NCBI GenBank assembly: GCA_026709505.1
Contig: JAPOSW010000106.1
Coordinates: 1 to 64,000 of the forward strand
Direction of reading: 5' to 3'
DNA from: Gammaproteobacteria bacterium
Lineage (GTDB): Bacteria > Pseudomonadota > Gammaproteobacteria > Arenicellales > Poriferihabitantaceae
DNA: 64,000 bases
The notes below the pieces were generated by a model. That model was not told where the DNA came from. It was given only the letters and a program-made list of their open reading frames with translations, and searched no databases. Numbering within the stretch: the first letter of the stretch is position 1; each line of letters opens with the position of its first letter. Made by a program: the position numbers and the translations under genes. Shown one piece after another: positions 52,370 through 62,240 of this stretch.

Positions 52370-53728
52370 ATGACTTCAGTCAGTGTCGACATGCCCGAAT
52401 TGCTTTCAGGAAGGCAATCCAGTGCAGCGGCCATTGCCATGGGCTGCAAGGTCAATGCCTTTGAATCCGAGCATATCGCATCCGGTCTGGAAGCGAGGGG
52501 CTTCAAGCGGACCTCTGCTAATGAAACCGCTGACTTGTTTGTGATCAATACCTGTACGGTAACTGCTGAAGCAGACCGTCAGGCCCGGCAATTGATTCGT
52601 CGGACCATCCGCAATAACCCTGATGCCAAAGTTGTGGTGACAGGATGTTATGCGGAAATAGCTCCAGAGGCTTGTGCAGCCATTCCCGGAGTTGATCTGG
52701 TAGTCGGAAATAGCCGTAAACTGCAAATTCCGGAGTTGGTCAAAAATCTGACCAAGGTGGAAGAGTCGCCACGGATTCAACTTGAGGATATTGACAAGCA
52801 AATCAGCCTCCCTGATCAACTGCTGGACGGGTATGAAGAAAAAACCCGTGCTTTCATTCAGGTTCAACAAGGATGCGATCAGGGTTGTACATTCTGCATT
52901 ATCCATAAGGCACGTGGCCCGAACCGGTCGTTTTCCATGCCGATGATCAAGCGGCAGTGTCACAAGCTTATCGAGAATGGATACAGGGAAATTGTGCTTT
53001 GCGGAGTGGATATTGGCTCTTACGGGTCGGATCTGGAGCATGGCTGTGATTTGAGTGGCTTGATCAGCCAGATTCTTGAAATCGAAGGAGATTATCGAAT
53101 TCGACTGAGTTCAATTGATCCGGCACATATAACAGGCCAGCTGATTGATCTCATGGCTTCGGAAGATCGTATCTGTCGTCATTTGCACTTATCGATGCAG
53201 AGCGGCAATACCCTGATTCTCAAGAGAATGAAGCGAAGGGCCACTCGAGAAGTGCTTTATGAGCGTGTTCAGGCATTGCGGAAAAGGCTGCCGGAACTCG
53301 TATTGAGTGCTGATGTCCTGGTGGGCTTTCCAACCGAGACCGACGAGCATTTTGCGGACACCATCAGGGCGATTGATGAATTGGAAATCGCCTACCCGCA
53401 CGTGTTCAGTTACTCGCCACGAGAGGGAACGCCGGCATCACGGATTCCCTCTCAGGTGTCGAAAGAGATCAAGAAAACACGCGCCAGAATTGCTCGCGAT
53501 CAAGGTGCAGTGGTGTGGGGCAGGTTGGCAAAACAGCTGGTTGGACGAGTTGAACGCGTACTGATTGAAAACAAGATGGATTCACAGGAGCCGGGTCGGT
53601 CACTGGGCAGGATGTCCAATTATTATCCCGTGCTGTGCAGGGATGCCCCTGGGGCAGGAACATGGCAGGATATTCGGATTACCGGTATTCTTGATGGGCA
53701 TCTTGAAGGTGTTGCAAGCAAAGCTTGA
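52370..53728 (+). CDS. mtaB: tRNA methylthiotransferase, MtaB-like radical SAM enzyme
   Basis: 452 residues. The N-terminal methylthiotransferase domain has three cluster cysteines (AMGCKVNAFESE, INTCTVTAEADRQ, VTGCYAEIAPEA). The radical SAM motif is QQGCDQGCTFCIIHKARGPNRS. The C-terminal TRAM-like domain is short. MtaB converts t6A37 to ms2t6A37 in ANN-reading tRNAs. The AMGCKVN start and CIIHKARG sequence favour MtaB over MiaB or RimO. Confidence 0.85.
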   Translation: MTSVSVDMPELLSGRQSSAAAIAMGCKVNAFESEHIASGLEARGFKRTSANETADLFVINTCTVTAEADRQARQLIRRTIRNNPDAKVVVTGCYAEIAPEACAAIPGVDLVVGNSRKLQIPELVKNLTKVEESPRIQLEDIDKQISLPDQLLDGYEEKTRAFIQVQQGCDQGCTFCIIHKARGPNRSFSMPMIKRQCHKLIENGYREIVLCGVDIGSYGSDLEHGCDLSGLISQILEIEGDYRIRLSSIDPAHITGQLIDLMASEDRICRHLHLSMQSGNTLILKRMKRRATREVLYERVQALRKRLPELVLSADVLVGFPTETDEHFADTIRAIDELEIAYPHVFSYSPREGTPASRIPSQVSKEIKKTRARIARDQGAVVWGRLAKQLVGRVERVLIENKMDSQEPGRSLGRMSNYYPVLCRDAPGAGTWQDIRITGILDGHLEGVASKA

Positions 53729-53854
53729 CCGCATTCGATTTTTGCGTTTTTTATCCTTAGGCGCTTTTTTAAGTCGTTATACTATCTGTTTTTCCGGCGG
53801 GCATAATGCTTGCCAGTTACAGGCATATGTTCATTCATTATTTGAGGGTTTTCA

Positions 53855-55585
53855 GTGAGACTTACTGGTGCTGATATTGTCGTCAATTGCCTGAAAGATG
53901 AGGGCGTCGAATATATATTCGGCTATCCTGGCGGTGCGGCATTGCATATCTACGACGCAATCTATAACCAGGGTGCGGTTAAGCATATTCTGGTTCGTCA
54001 TGAACAAGGTGCTACACATGCGGCTGACGGCTATGCGAGAGCGACGGGTAAACCGGGTGTGGTGCTGGTGACTTCAGGCCCGGGAGTTACCAATACGGTA
54101 ACCGGTCTTGCTACTGCTCATATGGATTCCATTCCCATGGTAGTAATCACCGGACAGGTTCCCTCGGGCTTGATTGGCGATGATGCGTTTCAGGAAGTCG
54201 ATACGGTTGGCGTTACGAGGCCCTGCGTCAAGCACAATTTTCTGGTCAAGGATGTCAAAAAGATTGCCGAGACCATAAAGAAGGCCTTCTATATTGCGAT
54301 GACTGGAAGGCCCGGGCCTGTTGTCGTCGACATTCCCAAAGACATCTCTGCGGAGACCGCGGAATACCACTATCCCAGAAAGATCGAAATGCGCTCCTAT
54401 CAGCCTCGGACACGCGGTCACGGCAAAATGATCAAAAAATCCGTGGAATTGCTGCTCAGTGCAAAACAGCCGATTATCTATACCGGAGGCGGGGCGATAC
54501 TGGCAGAAGCCGAAGTGCCTCTGACAAGACTGGTGGACAAGCTTGGATATCCATCGACCAGCACGCTGATGGGGCTTGGCGCGATTCCGGCCAGGCATCC
54601 GACCTTCCTTGGCATGCTTGGCATGCACGGTACCTATGAATCAAATATGGCGATGTATCACTGCGATGTGATGTTGGCTGTCGGGGCACGGTTTGATGAC
54701 CGGGTAACGGGTGATCTTGACAAGTTTGCCCCGAATGCGCGAATCATTCATATCGATATCGACCCTTCTTCAATAGGCAAGAATGTTTCAGTGGAAGTGC
54801 CGATCGTCGGGGACTGCAAGTCTGTTCTGGAAGACATGCTAGAGTTGCTTGAAGGGGTTTCCGATTCCATACATCGTTCAGCGGTTGATGACTGGTGGGA
54901 GACGATCAAGGGATGGAAGAGGGTTGATTCATTGCAGTACGACATGAGTGATACGGTAATCAAGCCGCAGTATGTCATTCAAAAACTGTTTGAGATTACC
55001 AAGGGAGATGCTTACGTCACTTCGGATGTTGGCCAACACCAGATGTGGGCGGCTCAATATTACCAGTTTCAAAAACCAAGACGCTGGATAAATTCTGGCG
55101 GCCTTGGCACGATGGGGTTTGGATTGCCTGCGGCGATGGGAGTCCAGCTAGGGTTTCCGGATGATCTGGTCGTTTGCGTGACCGGCGATGCCAGTATACA
55201 GATGTGTCTGCAGGAACTGTCAACTTGCCTTCAGTACAACTTGCCGATCAAGGTTTTAAACCTGAATAACCAGTATATGGGTATGGTGCGACAATGGCAG
55301 GAGTTCTTCTACGATCGTAGATATTCACATTCATACATGGATGCCTTGCCGGATTTCGTGAAACTCTCGGAAAGCTATGGGCATGTTGGCATTCGGGTTG
55401 ACAGTCCCAAGGAGGTAGAGAGCGCAATACAGGAAGCAATCAGCATGAAGGACCGATTGGTGTTCATCGATGTGATCACCGACCCCGAAGAGAATGTCTA
55501 CCCCATGATTGCGGCAGGCAAGGGCCATAATGAAATACATCTCAAGCCTTCCAGGGGCGAAATTGAAAATCGGGAGCTAGCCTGA
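53855..55585 (+). CDS. ilvI: Acetolactate synthase large subunit
   Basis: 576 residues. The thiamine diphosphate-binding regions are EYIFGYPGGAALHIYD with the catalytic Glu in VRHEQGATHAADGYARATG, and GDASIQMCLQELSTCLQYN then NNQYMGMVRQWQEFFY. The FAD-binding middle domain is present. It makes acetolactate and acetohydroxybutyrate in valine, leucine and isoleucine synthesis. The GTG start has GAGGG upstream. ilvH overlaps its end, ilvC follows: the standard order. Confidence 0.96.
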   Translation: MRLTGADIVVNCLKDEGVEYIFGYPGGAALHIYDAIYNQGAVKHILVRHEQGATHAADGYARATGKPGVVLVTSGPGVTNTVTGLATAHMDSIPMVVITGQVPSGLIGDDAFQEVDTVGVTRPCVKHNFLVKDVKKIAETIKKAFYIAMTGRPGPVVVDIPKDISAETAEYHYPRKIEMRSYQPRTRGHGKMIKKSVELLLSAKQPIIYTGGGAILAEAEVPLTRLVDKLGYPSTSTLMGLGAIPARHPTFLGMLGMHGTYESNMAMYHCDVMLAVGARFDDRVTGDLDKFAPNARIIHIDIDPSSIGKNVSVEVPIVGDCKSVLEDMLELLEGVSDSIHRSAVDDWWETIKGWKRVDSLQYDMSDTVIKPQYVIQKLFEITKGDAYVTSDVGQHQMWAAQYYQFQKPRRWINSGGLGTMGFGLPAAMGVQLGFPDDLVVCVTGDASIQMCLQELSTCLQYNLPIKVLNLNNQYMGMVRQWQEFFYDRRYSHSYMDALPDFVKLSESYGHVGIRVDSPKEVESAIQEAISMKDRLVFIDVITDPEENVYPMIAAGKGHNEIHLKPSRGEIENRELA

Positions 55586-56079
55586 TGAAACGGATTATTT
55601 CGCTGTTGCTTGAGCACGAACCCGGGGCGCTTGCACGGGTTGCCGGGCTATTCACTGCCCGGGGGTATAACATTGAATCATTGACTGTAGCACCGACAGA
55701 AGACCCCTCTCTTGCGCGAATGACCATTGTTACCACAGGATCGGACGCTATCATAGAACAGATTACCAAACAGCTTAACAAGCTGGTCGATGTCGTCAAG
55801 TTACGAACCATGTCTGACGGTCGATATCTTGGCAGGGAATTGATGCTGGTCAAGGTCGTAGCGGGCACTCCAGACCAGAGAAATGACATGCAGCGTCTGG
55901 TCAGCATATTTCGGGGGCGTATAATCGATGTAACGGATGCAACTTACACGATTGAAATGACGGGGAATTCGGATAAAGCCGATGCCTTCCTGCTGGCATT
56001 GAATGATGTTGAATTGATCGAGGTTGTCCGCTCGGGAATTCTGGGAATAGGCAGAGGCAAGCACATTCTGCGAGTTTGA
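55585..56079 (+). CDS. ilvH: Acetolactate synthase regulatory subunit
   Basis: 164 residues with an N-terminal ACT domain (RIISLLLEHEPGALARVAGLFTARGYNIESL) that binds valine for feedback control and the C-terminal domain (VKVVAGTPDQRNDMQRLVSIFRGRIIDV). It starts at the last base of the ilvI stop, so the subunits are translationally coupled. Confidence 0.96.
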   Translation: MKRIISLLLEHEPGALARVAGLFTARGYNIESLTVAPTEDPSLARMTIVTTGSDAIIEQITKQLNKLVDVVKLRTMSDGRYLGRELMLVKVVAGTPDQRNDMQRLVSIFRGRIIDVTDATYTIEMTGNSDKADAFLLALNDVELIEVVRSGILGIGRGKHILRV

Positions 56080-56204
56080 GCAGTCCATTATCAAAATATG
56101 GGTTTTCTGGATAAGGGGATTTTCCATTCGGCGACTTCAGCATAAACGAGATAAATGCCCGTCGGTGGGCGGCATTCTGAAATAACAATCACGGGAAATT
56201 GGAA

Positions 56205-57218
56205 ATGAAAGTTTTTTATGAGGGCGATGCAGACCTGAGCAATGTTCTGGGAAAAAGAATCGTCATTATTGGATACGGCTCGCAAGGTCATGCACATGCG
56301 AACAACCTGAAGGACAATGGTGCAGATGTTGTAGTTGGCCTGCGTGAGGGATCTTCTTCCTGGACCAAGGCCGAGCAAGCGGGATTGGCGGTAGCAGAGA
56401 TTAAGCAGGCCGTATCGGAAGCCGACGTCATCATGATGCTCTGCCCCGATGAATTGATGGGCGGCATTTATTCGGATATTGAGGAACTGATCAAGGATGG
56501 TGCAACTCTGGCATTTGCCCATGGGTTCAACATACATTTCGAATACATTCGACCACGGAATGATCTCGATGTCATCATGATCGCGCCGAAAGGCCCGGGG
56601 CATCTGGTTCGATCCACTTTTGAAAAAGGCGCTGGTGTGCCATGCCTGATTGCGATACAGCAGGATGCGACCGGGAATGCCCATGCCATGGCTCTTGCCT
56701 ATGCATCAGCCATTGGTGGCGGTCGCGCCGGGATTATTGAAACCACATTCAGGGAAGAGACCGAAACCGATCTGTTCGGAGAGCAGGCGGTTCTCTGCGG
56801 CGGTGCAACTTCGCTGGTTCAGGCAGGGTTTGAGACTCTGGTTGAAGCAGGCTATGCACCGGAAATGGCATATTTTGAGTGCCTGCACGAACTCAAGCTA
56901 ATCGTTGACCTGATGTATGAGGGTGGTATAGCGGATATGCGCTATTCGATTTCGAATACGGCAGAATTCGGCGACCTGACCCGCGGCCCGCGGATTGTCA
57001 ATGAGCAGACCAAGGCAGAAATGAAGAAAATTCTGGCGGAGATTCAGTCCGGCGAGTTTGCCCGCGAATGGATGGATGAGAACGCACAAGGCGGAAAGCG
57101 CTTTCCGGAATTGCGTCATCGGGGACGGCAGCATCCGATAGAGGAAGTGGGCGAAAAGCTGCGTTCCATGATGGCCTGGATTTCAGACAACAAGGTCATC
57201 GATAAGTCAAAAAACTGA
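56205..57218 (+). CDS. ilvC: Ketol-acid reductoisomerase (class I)
   Basis: 337 residues. The NADPH-binding [17 protein letters not shown], the Mg-binding [12 protein letters not shown] and [15 protein letters not shown], and class I length identify IlvC. It isomerises and reduces acetolactate in branched-chain amino acid synthesis. ATG 56205 ([12 protein letters not shown]) is the family start. It lies 125 bp behind ilvH. Confidence 0.97.
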   Translation: MKVFYEGDADLSNVLGKRIVIIGYGSQGHAHANNLKDNGADVVVGLREGSSSWTKAEQAGLAVAEIKQAVSEADVIMMLCPDELMGGIYSDIEELIKDGATLAFAHGFNIHFEYIRPRNDLDVIMIAPKGPGHLVRSTFEKGAGVPCLIAIQQDATGNAHAMALAYASAIGGGRAGIIETTFREETETDLFGEQAVLCGGATSLVQAGFETLVEAGYAPEMAYFECLHELKLIVDLMYEGGIADMRYSISNTAEFGDLTRGPRIVNEQTKAEMKKILAEIQSGEFAREWMDENAQGGKRFPELRHRGRQHPIEEVGEKLRSMMAWISDNKVIDKSKN

Positions 57219-57314
57219 TTGCCACAATGACTTGAGAACCTGTTCGTCATTGTTGATTGACGACCTGCAAAATGTGCGGGCTTTGCAATTCCCGCTGATT
57301 GTCAAGCGCATCTG

Positions 57315-57965
57315 ATGAATCAGCGAGATTATCCAGTTATCGCCAGGGAAGGGTGGACTCATGTCACCCTCGTCTTGTTTGCCAGTCTGGCAGCGACCTA
57401 CTTTTTTGGCCTTGCATCGTTTCCGGTCTGGCTGCTGGCGGTTTTCGTCATTCAGTTCTTTAGGGATCCACGCCGAATAATTACCGTTGAAAAAGGCGCG
57501 ATCGTTTCTCCGGCCAGTGGGAAGATCGTGTCAATATGCGAGACTGTCAACCCTTATCGGGATGGGGATTCGGTATTCATGATTAGCGTATTCATGAATA
57601 TATTCTCCGTTCATTCAAACCTGATTCCGGTTGCGGGCAAGGTGGTCGATTATTGGTATTGTCCCGGACATTATGTTAATGCGTCTCTTGACAAGTCATC
57701 CCAGGAGAATGAGCGAGCCGCACTCCATATCAGAACCAATGACAAGCATGATGTGTTTTGTGTGCAGATTGCCGGGTTGATCGCCAGAAGAATAGTCTGT
57801 CATGTCAAGCCCGGAGATCTGGTACGGATCGGCCAGCGCTATGGCTTCATTCGTTTTGGATCAAGGGTGGATTTGTATATCCCGAAAACCAGTTCCATCA
57901 TGGTCAAGCTTGGTCAAAAAGTCCACTCAGGGAATGATATAATTGGATTTTTGCCTGTAAAATGA
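57315..57965 (+). CDS. psd: Phosphatidylserine decarboxylase (short type)
   Basis: 216 residues, the short form of the enzyme. GAIVSPASGKIV and FMNIFSVHSNLIPVAG are conserved; the self-cleavage site is FIRFGSRVDLY, where Gly-Ser is cut to make the pyruvoyl cofactor. Two N-terminal hydrophobic segments anchor it in the membrane. It converts phosphatidylserine to phosphatidylethanolamine and is followed by pssA, which makes the substrate. Confidence 0.93.
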   Translation: MNQRDYPVIAREGWTHVTLVLFASLAATYFFGLASFPVWLLAVFVIQFFRDPRRIITVEKGAIVSPASGKIVSICETVNPYRDGDSVFMISVFMNIFSVHSNLIPVAGKVVDYWYCPGHYVNASLDKSSQENERAALHIRTNDKHDVFCVQIAGLIARRIVCHVKPGDLVRIGQRYGFIRFGSRVDLYIPKTSSIMVKLGQKVHSGNDIIGFLPVK

Positions 57966-57993
57966 TTGACCTATTCGGTTGATTTAAAGCAAA

Positions 57994-58827
57994 ATGCCTG
58001 AACCAAGGATTTCCGGTCCTCGAAAGGGAATTTACTTCCTGCCGAGCCTGTTTACCACGGTCGGCTTGTTTTTTGGTTTTTATGCCATCATTCAAGCCAC
58101 CTTGGGTCATTATGCCCAGGCTTCCATTGCCATTCTGATAGCCATGATCATGGATGGTTTTGATGGCCGTGTTGCGCGTTGGACAAACACAACGAGCGAC
58201 TTCGGCAAGGAATATGACAGTCTGGTTGACGTCATTTCCTTTGGAGTGGCGCCGGGCATGCTGATCTACTTCTGGTCCCTGCAATACCTCGGAAAAGCGG
58301 GGTGGTTGATCAGTTTTGCGTTTACAGCTGCAACAGCGCTCCGTCTAGCGCGCTTCAATACGATAACTTCCAAGGAGAATAGGTATTTCTTTGGACTGGC
58401 TTGTCCGCCTGCCGCGGCTTTTGTTGCCTTCTGGGTCTGGAATTTTCATGATGCCGGATTTGCCGGTTCCGAGCTGATTGGACTGAGTGCCTTGATAACA
58501 TTCCTGATGTCCATGCTCATGGTGAGCAGAATCAAGTATCGAAGTTTCAAGGATCTTGATCCCAAAAACCGTATTCCATTCATTCTTCTGCTGGCGATTG
58601 TTGGAACGATTGCACTAATATCCTTTGACCCGCCGCTGGTGTTGTTTGTAATGGCTTTGGCTTACGTATTATCGGGTCCTGTGATGTTTGTGATTGGCAG
58701 GTTCAAGGGTGTTGAACAGTCTAATGTTTTTCTGGATGAAGATGAACTCGATCCGGAAGACGGTACAGAGAATGATTCAAGTAATGTCAAGGTGCTGGGG
58801 ACAAAGAACAATTCAAAATCCAGGTAG
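57994..58827 (+). CDS. pssA: CDP-diacylglycerol-serine O-phosphatidyltransferase
   Basis: 277 residues with about eight membrane segments. The CDP-alcohol phosphotransferase motif is complete: DGFDGRVARWTNTTSDFGKE followed by YDSLVD. It makes phosphatidylserine from CDP-diacylglycerol and serine. The C-terminal tail beyond FVIGRFKG is acidic (DEDELDPEDGTE) and probably cytoplasmic. It is 28 bp behind psd. Confidence 0.94.
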   Translation: MPEPRISGPRKGIYFLPSLFTTVGLFFGFYAIIQATLGHYAQASIAILIAMIMDGFDGRVARWTNTTSDFGKEYDSLVDVISFGVAPGMLIYFWSLQYLGKAGWLISFAFTAATALRLARFNTITSKENRYFFGLACPPAAAFVAFWVWNFHDAGFAGSELIGLSALITFLMSMLMVSRIKYRSFKDLDPKNRIPFILLLAIVGTIALISFDPPLVLFVMALAYVLSGPVMFVIGRFKGVEQSNVFLDEDELDPEDGTENDSSNVKVLGTKNNSKSR

Positions 58828-59049
58828 AAGAGCAAATATCAACATGCCAAATCCAGGGTCAAGTGAAACTGAATTTTCCAGTCGAGACCCGGAATAATTT
58901 TATGCGATCCGTCAACAGCCCGTTGAAGGAAATTCCGATTCCGGGCAGGCAGCAGTTCATTTTTGAACAGAATGGATTTTCAGCGTTGCCTGCAGTTCTT
59001 ATGTTCTGGTTAATGATCAATAAGCCGTTTAAGCTTGAAAAGGAATTCG

Positions 59050-60261
59050 GTGAAACATCGTAAAGGCATGACTGAAACCCAAGAAAAGCTAAAGAGTCTT
59101 TTTCATCCGGGTGCCGGACGAATCCCGCCGCACCTGACCGGACGAAAGCAGGAGCAGGACTTTTTCCATGATTGTGTTGCTAGGTTACTGGATAGAACTT
59201 CCCCAGACCAGGATATGATCATTTATGGTCCACGCGGCAATGGCAAGACCGCAATGCTGCGCTATCTGCAGAAAGAGACGCTGGAAAAAACCGGCAAGAG
59301 GCTGGATATTGCATGGGTTACGCCACGCAAGTTGAAAACTGTGGATGAACTGGCCAGGGCCATCTCTGGAAAAGACCGGAAAATTCTGGAAAAGGTCAAG
59401 AGCCTGGGGCTATCTGCCAGTATAGGAATTGCCAGCCTCAATGCCGAACTGGATATATCGAGGGCAGCCGCGGTGACCGAAGACCTGCTGCAGGAAAAAA
59501 GCAGGAAAACCCCTCTTGTCCTCATTATGGACGAGGCGCACAACTTGACCCCCGACATGGCAGGAATCCTGCTGGATGCCAGCCAGAATGTGCGAGGGGA
59601 AGGCTGTCCGTTCTTTCTGGTCATGGCGGGAACCCCCAACCTCGAGACGACGCTGCAACGGTCCAGTGCAACCTTTTGGGACAAAAGCAATGTATTCCCA
59701 TTGGGTCGTCTTTCCGTGGAAGATGCCAGGCAAGCACTGACCATACCTCTGAATTCTTGTCAGGTTGCTTGTGCACAAGAAGTTGCTGAAGAAATAGCCT
59801 TGCGTGCCTACAGCTATCCCTACTTCATACAAATATGGGGAGACTGCATTGCCAGCCAGCTTGTTGCAGCCGGGTCACGAGAATTGACAATGGATATTGT
59901 TCTTGAGGCTGAGCATACTGCGATTGCCAAATGCACGACTGTTTATCGACAACGCTACAATGAACTGAACAAAATCGGCTTGATTGCTTTGGCTACCGAT
60001 ATCGCCATTGCTTTTGATGAATTTTCTGATCAATACATGCCGGTGCAGGAATTGGAAAAGCTGGTTAGGTTGTCTTTTCAGCAACAGGGGTTACCAGTTA
60101 CTCATGAAGCAGTGCAAGGGGATCTCCAGAAGTTATCGCATATCGGTTACATATGGGAGATTGCTGTTTCTAGTGAAGTGGAAGGAGAAGATCCTATGCT
60201 TTGTTATGAACCCGGCATTCCAAGTCTGATGAGATTTGTCAGAAGACAAGCGCCACCATGA
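59050..60261 (+). CDS. AAA+ ATPase, orphan Orc/STAND-like type
   Basis: 403 residues from GTG 59050, chosen because AAAAGGA lies 5 bp upstream. PPHLTGRKQEQDFFHDCVA is the N-terminal box, Walker A IYGPRGNGKTAMLRYL, Walker B LVLIMDEAHNLTPDMAG and sensor-like FFLVMAGTPNLE. The C-terminal third is winged-helix-like (LQKLSHIGYIWEI, then YEPGIPSLMRFVRR). It is related to the broken ATPase at 49456-50774. Intact here. Function unknown; its insertion separates pssA from leuA, which are neighbours in many relatives. Confidence 0.85.
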   Translation: MKHRKGMTETQEKLKSLFHPGAGRIPPHLTGRKQEQDFFHDCVARLLDRTSPDQDMIIYGPRGNGKTAMLRYLQKETLEKTGKRLDIAWVTPRKLKTVDELARAISGKDRKILEKVKSLGLSASIGIASLNAELDISRAAAVTEDLLQEKSRKTPLVLIMDEAHNLTPDMAGILLDASQNVRGEGCPFFLVMAGTPNLETTLQRSSATFWDKSNVFPLGRLSVEDARQALTIPLNSCQVACAQEVAEEIALRAYSYPYFIQIWGDCIASQLVAAGSRELTMDIVLEAEHTAIAKCTTVYRQRYNELNKIGLIALATDIAIAFDEFSDQYMPVQELEKLVRLSFQQQGLPVTHEAVQGDLQKLSHIGYIWEIAVSSEVEGEDPMLCYEPGIPSLMRFVRRQAPP

Positions 60262-60514
60262 TCCTGCAGGGAAGCCCGGTCTGTGCTCTGAAGAATACAG
60301 GACGATTATTGATCTGCATCTTGGCGAAATCACGTGTCGGTTAAGGTCCCGACTCCATTCCGGACTGCAGCATTGTTCAAATGCCAATCCGTGGCTACGC
60401 ACCATCAGGTAGCCAGTGAGGGTCGACAGATATGTGCTATCCTGATTTCCTGATAAAAAAACTGCAAAAAAATTGTAGTTGTAAATTCATTTCTGTTTGT
60501 ATAGACTTCGCTCT

Positions 60515-60604
60515 ATGCATTACACAAGTACAGCATTGACACTCTCCAACAAGATCGCTTCCAGCGAATACTTGCTGCTTCTACTGCGCCCAGCGGCGCA
60601 GTAA
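60515..60604 (+). CDS. leuL: leuA leader peptide (leucine attenuator)
   Basis: 29 residues, MHYTSTALTLSNKIASSEYL then four more Leu and RPAAQ. Five consecutive leucine codons (TTG CTG CTT CTA CTG) occupy 60572-60586 and seven of 29 residues are Leu. The peptide ends 87 bp before leuA. Ribosome stalling on the Leu run when leucyl-tRNA is scarce would change downstream RNA folding and allow leuA transcription. TATAGA at 60500-60505 puts the start codon only a few bases after the likely transcription start, and no SD is seen, so it may be translated leaderless. Confidence 0.8.
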   Translation: MHYTSTALTLSNKIASSEYLLLLLRPAAQ

Positions 60605-60655
60605 TCTCCCACCACAGTTCAATTTGTCTTTTCTGGTTGGTTGCAAGCCAGCCGG
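60584..60655 (+). promoter_or_regulatory. Attenuator hairpins between leader peptide and leuA
   Basis: CTGCGC (60584-60589) pairs with GCGCAG (60596-60601), so its 5' arm begins in the last Leu codon of the leader. CTGGTTGG (60633-60640) pairs with CCAGCCGG (60648-60655), followed after a short purine/C stretch by TTTT at 60663-60666. ACCACAG (60611-60617) can pair partly with the 60633-60640 arm, a candidate antiterminator. Confidence 0.5.
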
Positions 60656-60691
60656 AAACCACTTTTACATGCCTGTAGTCTGGGTAACGAA

Positions 60692-62239
60692 ATGAAAGAA
60701 AAACTTGTAATTTTTGATACTACCTTGCGTGATGGAGAACAGAGTCCGGGAGCTTCCATGACACAAGAGGAGAAAATACGAATAGCACGTCAACTTGAAA
60801 AAATGAAGGTGGACGTGATCGAAGCTGGATTCCCTGCGGCCAGTCCGGGAGACTTTGAGTCTGTCAATGCCATAGCCGGTCTAATCAAGGACAGTGTTGT
60901 CTGCGGTCTGGCTCGAGCAAATCCTGACGATGTCAGCAAGGCGGGCGAGGCCCTGAAAAAGTCCAATGCATCCAGAATCCATACCTTCATTGCGACCTCG
61001 CCTATCCATATGAAAAGCAAGCTTCGCATGTCCAGTGATCAGGTTGTAGAACATGCTGTCGCGGCGGTAACCCAGGCACGGCAATATACCGATAATGTCG
61101 AATTCTCGCCTGAAGATGCTGGGCGCTCGGAATTTGACTTCTTGTGCCGCATTATCGAGAAGGTCATCAATGCCGGCGCAACCACAATCAACATCCCTGA
61201 CACAGTCGGATATAACTTGCCCGGTCAGTTCGGAAGCTTGATTGAAAGGATGATCGAAGCCATCCCGAATTCGGACAAGGTCATATTCTCGGTTCATTGC
61301 CATAATGATCTGGGATTGGCAGTAGCCAATTCCCTGTCCGCTGTCATGGCTGGCGCCAGACAGGTCGAATGCACGATAAACGGCTTGGGCGAACGAGCTG
61401 GCAATGCCTCGCTGGAGGAGATTGTGATGGCTGTCCGAACCCGGCAGGATGAATTCAACTGCAATACCGGTATCGATACCACGCAGATTGTCCCTGCGAG
61501 TCGACTGGTTTCAAATATCACTGGATTCCCTGTGCAGCCGAACAAGGCAATCGTTGGCGCGAATGCATTTGCGCATGAGGCCGGCATTCATCAGGATGGG
61601 GTTATAAAGGCCCGTGAAACCTACGAAATCATGTCTGCGGAAGATGTCGGCTGGGGCTCAAACCGGATGGTTCTCGGAAAACACTCAGGACGGCATGCAT
61701 TTGTCGATCGGCTCAAGGACCTGGGGTTCGAGTTTTCAAGCAACGATGAAATGAATGATGCATTCCGTCGATTCAAGAAAATGGCGGATCGCAAGCATGA
61801 AATATTCGATGACGACCTTCAGGCTCTGGTCACGGAAACAGGCAATCGCGCCGAAAACGATCATTTCACCCTGAAACACCTGAAAACGAGTTCTGAGACC
61901 GGCACTGTACCATCATCAAGAGTGGTGATTGAGATGGACGACAATGAAGTCGCTTCAGAGCAATCAGGCAATGGTGCCGTTGATGCGACCTTCAAGGCGA
62001 TTGAAAAGGTATTGAATACCGACAGCACGCTTCAGCTGTTTTCCGTGAATAGCGTAACCAGCGGAAGTGATGCCCAGGGAGAGGTCAGCGTTCGCCTTGA
62101 AAAGAATGGCGAGATTTTCAACGGTCATGGTACAGACCTTGACATTGTTGTTGCTTCAGCAAGGGCCTACATAAATGCTGCCAACAAAATCTACAGTCAG
62201 GAAACGCGAATCCATCCTCAACGGGTTTCTGGAATATGA
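60692..62239 (+). CDS. leuA: 2-isopropylmalate synthase
   Basis: 515 residues. [20 protein letters not shown] is the catalytic barrel start, [17 protein letters not shown] holds metal-binding His, and [17 protein letters not shown] follows. The C-terminal LeuA dimer domain that binds leucine for feedback inhibition is present (about residues 390-505). It starts the leucine branch from 2-oxoisovalerate. ATG 60692 is the family start. Expression is probably controlled by the leader peptide upstream. Confidence 0.96.
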   Translation: MKEKLVIFDTTLRDGEQSPGASMTQEEKIRIARQLEKMKVDVIEAGFPAASPGDFESVNAIAGLIKDSVVCGLARANPDDVSKAGEALKKSNASRIHTFIATSPIHMKSKLRMSSDQVVEHAVAAVTQARQYTDNVEFSPEDAGRSEFDFLCRIIEKVINAGATTINIPDTVGYNLPGQFGSLIERMIEAIPNSDKVIFSVHCHNDLGLAVANSLSAVMAGARQVECTINGLGERAGNASLEEIVMAVRTRQDEFNCNTGIDTTQIVPASRLVSNITGFPVQPNKAIVGANAFAHEAGIHQDGVIKARETYEIMSAEDVGWGSNRMVLGKHSGRHAFVDRLKDLGFEFSSNDEMNDAFRRFKKMADRKHEIFDDDLQALVTETGNRAENDHFTLKHLKTSSETGTVPSSRVVIEMDDNEVASEQSGNGAVDATFKAIEKVLNTDSTLQLFSVNSVTSGSDAQGEVSVRLEKNGEIFNGHGTDLDIVVASARAYINAANKIYSQETRIHPQRVSGI

Positions 62240-62240
62240 G

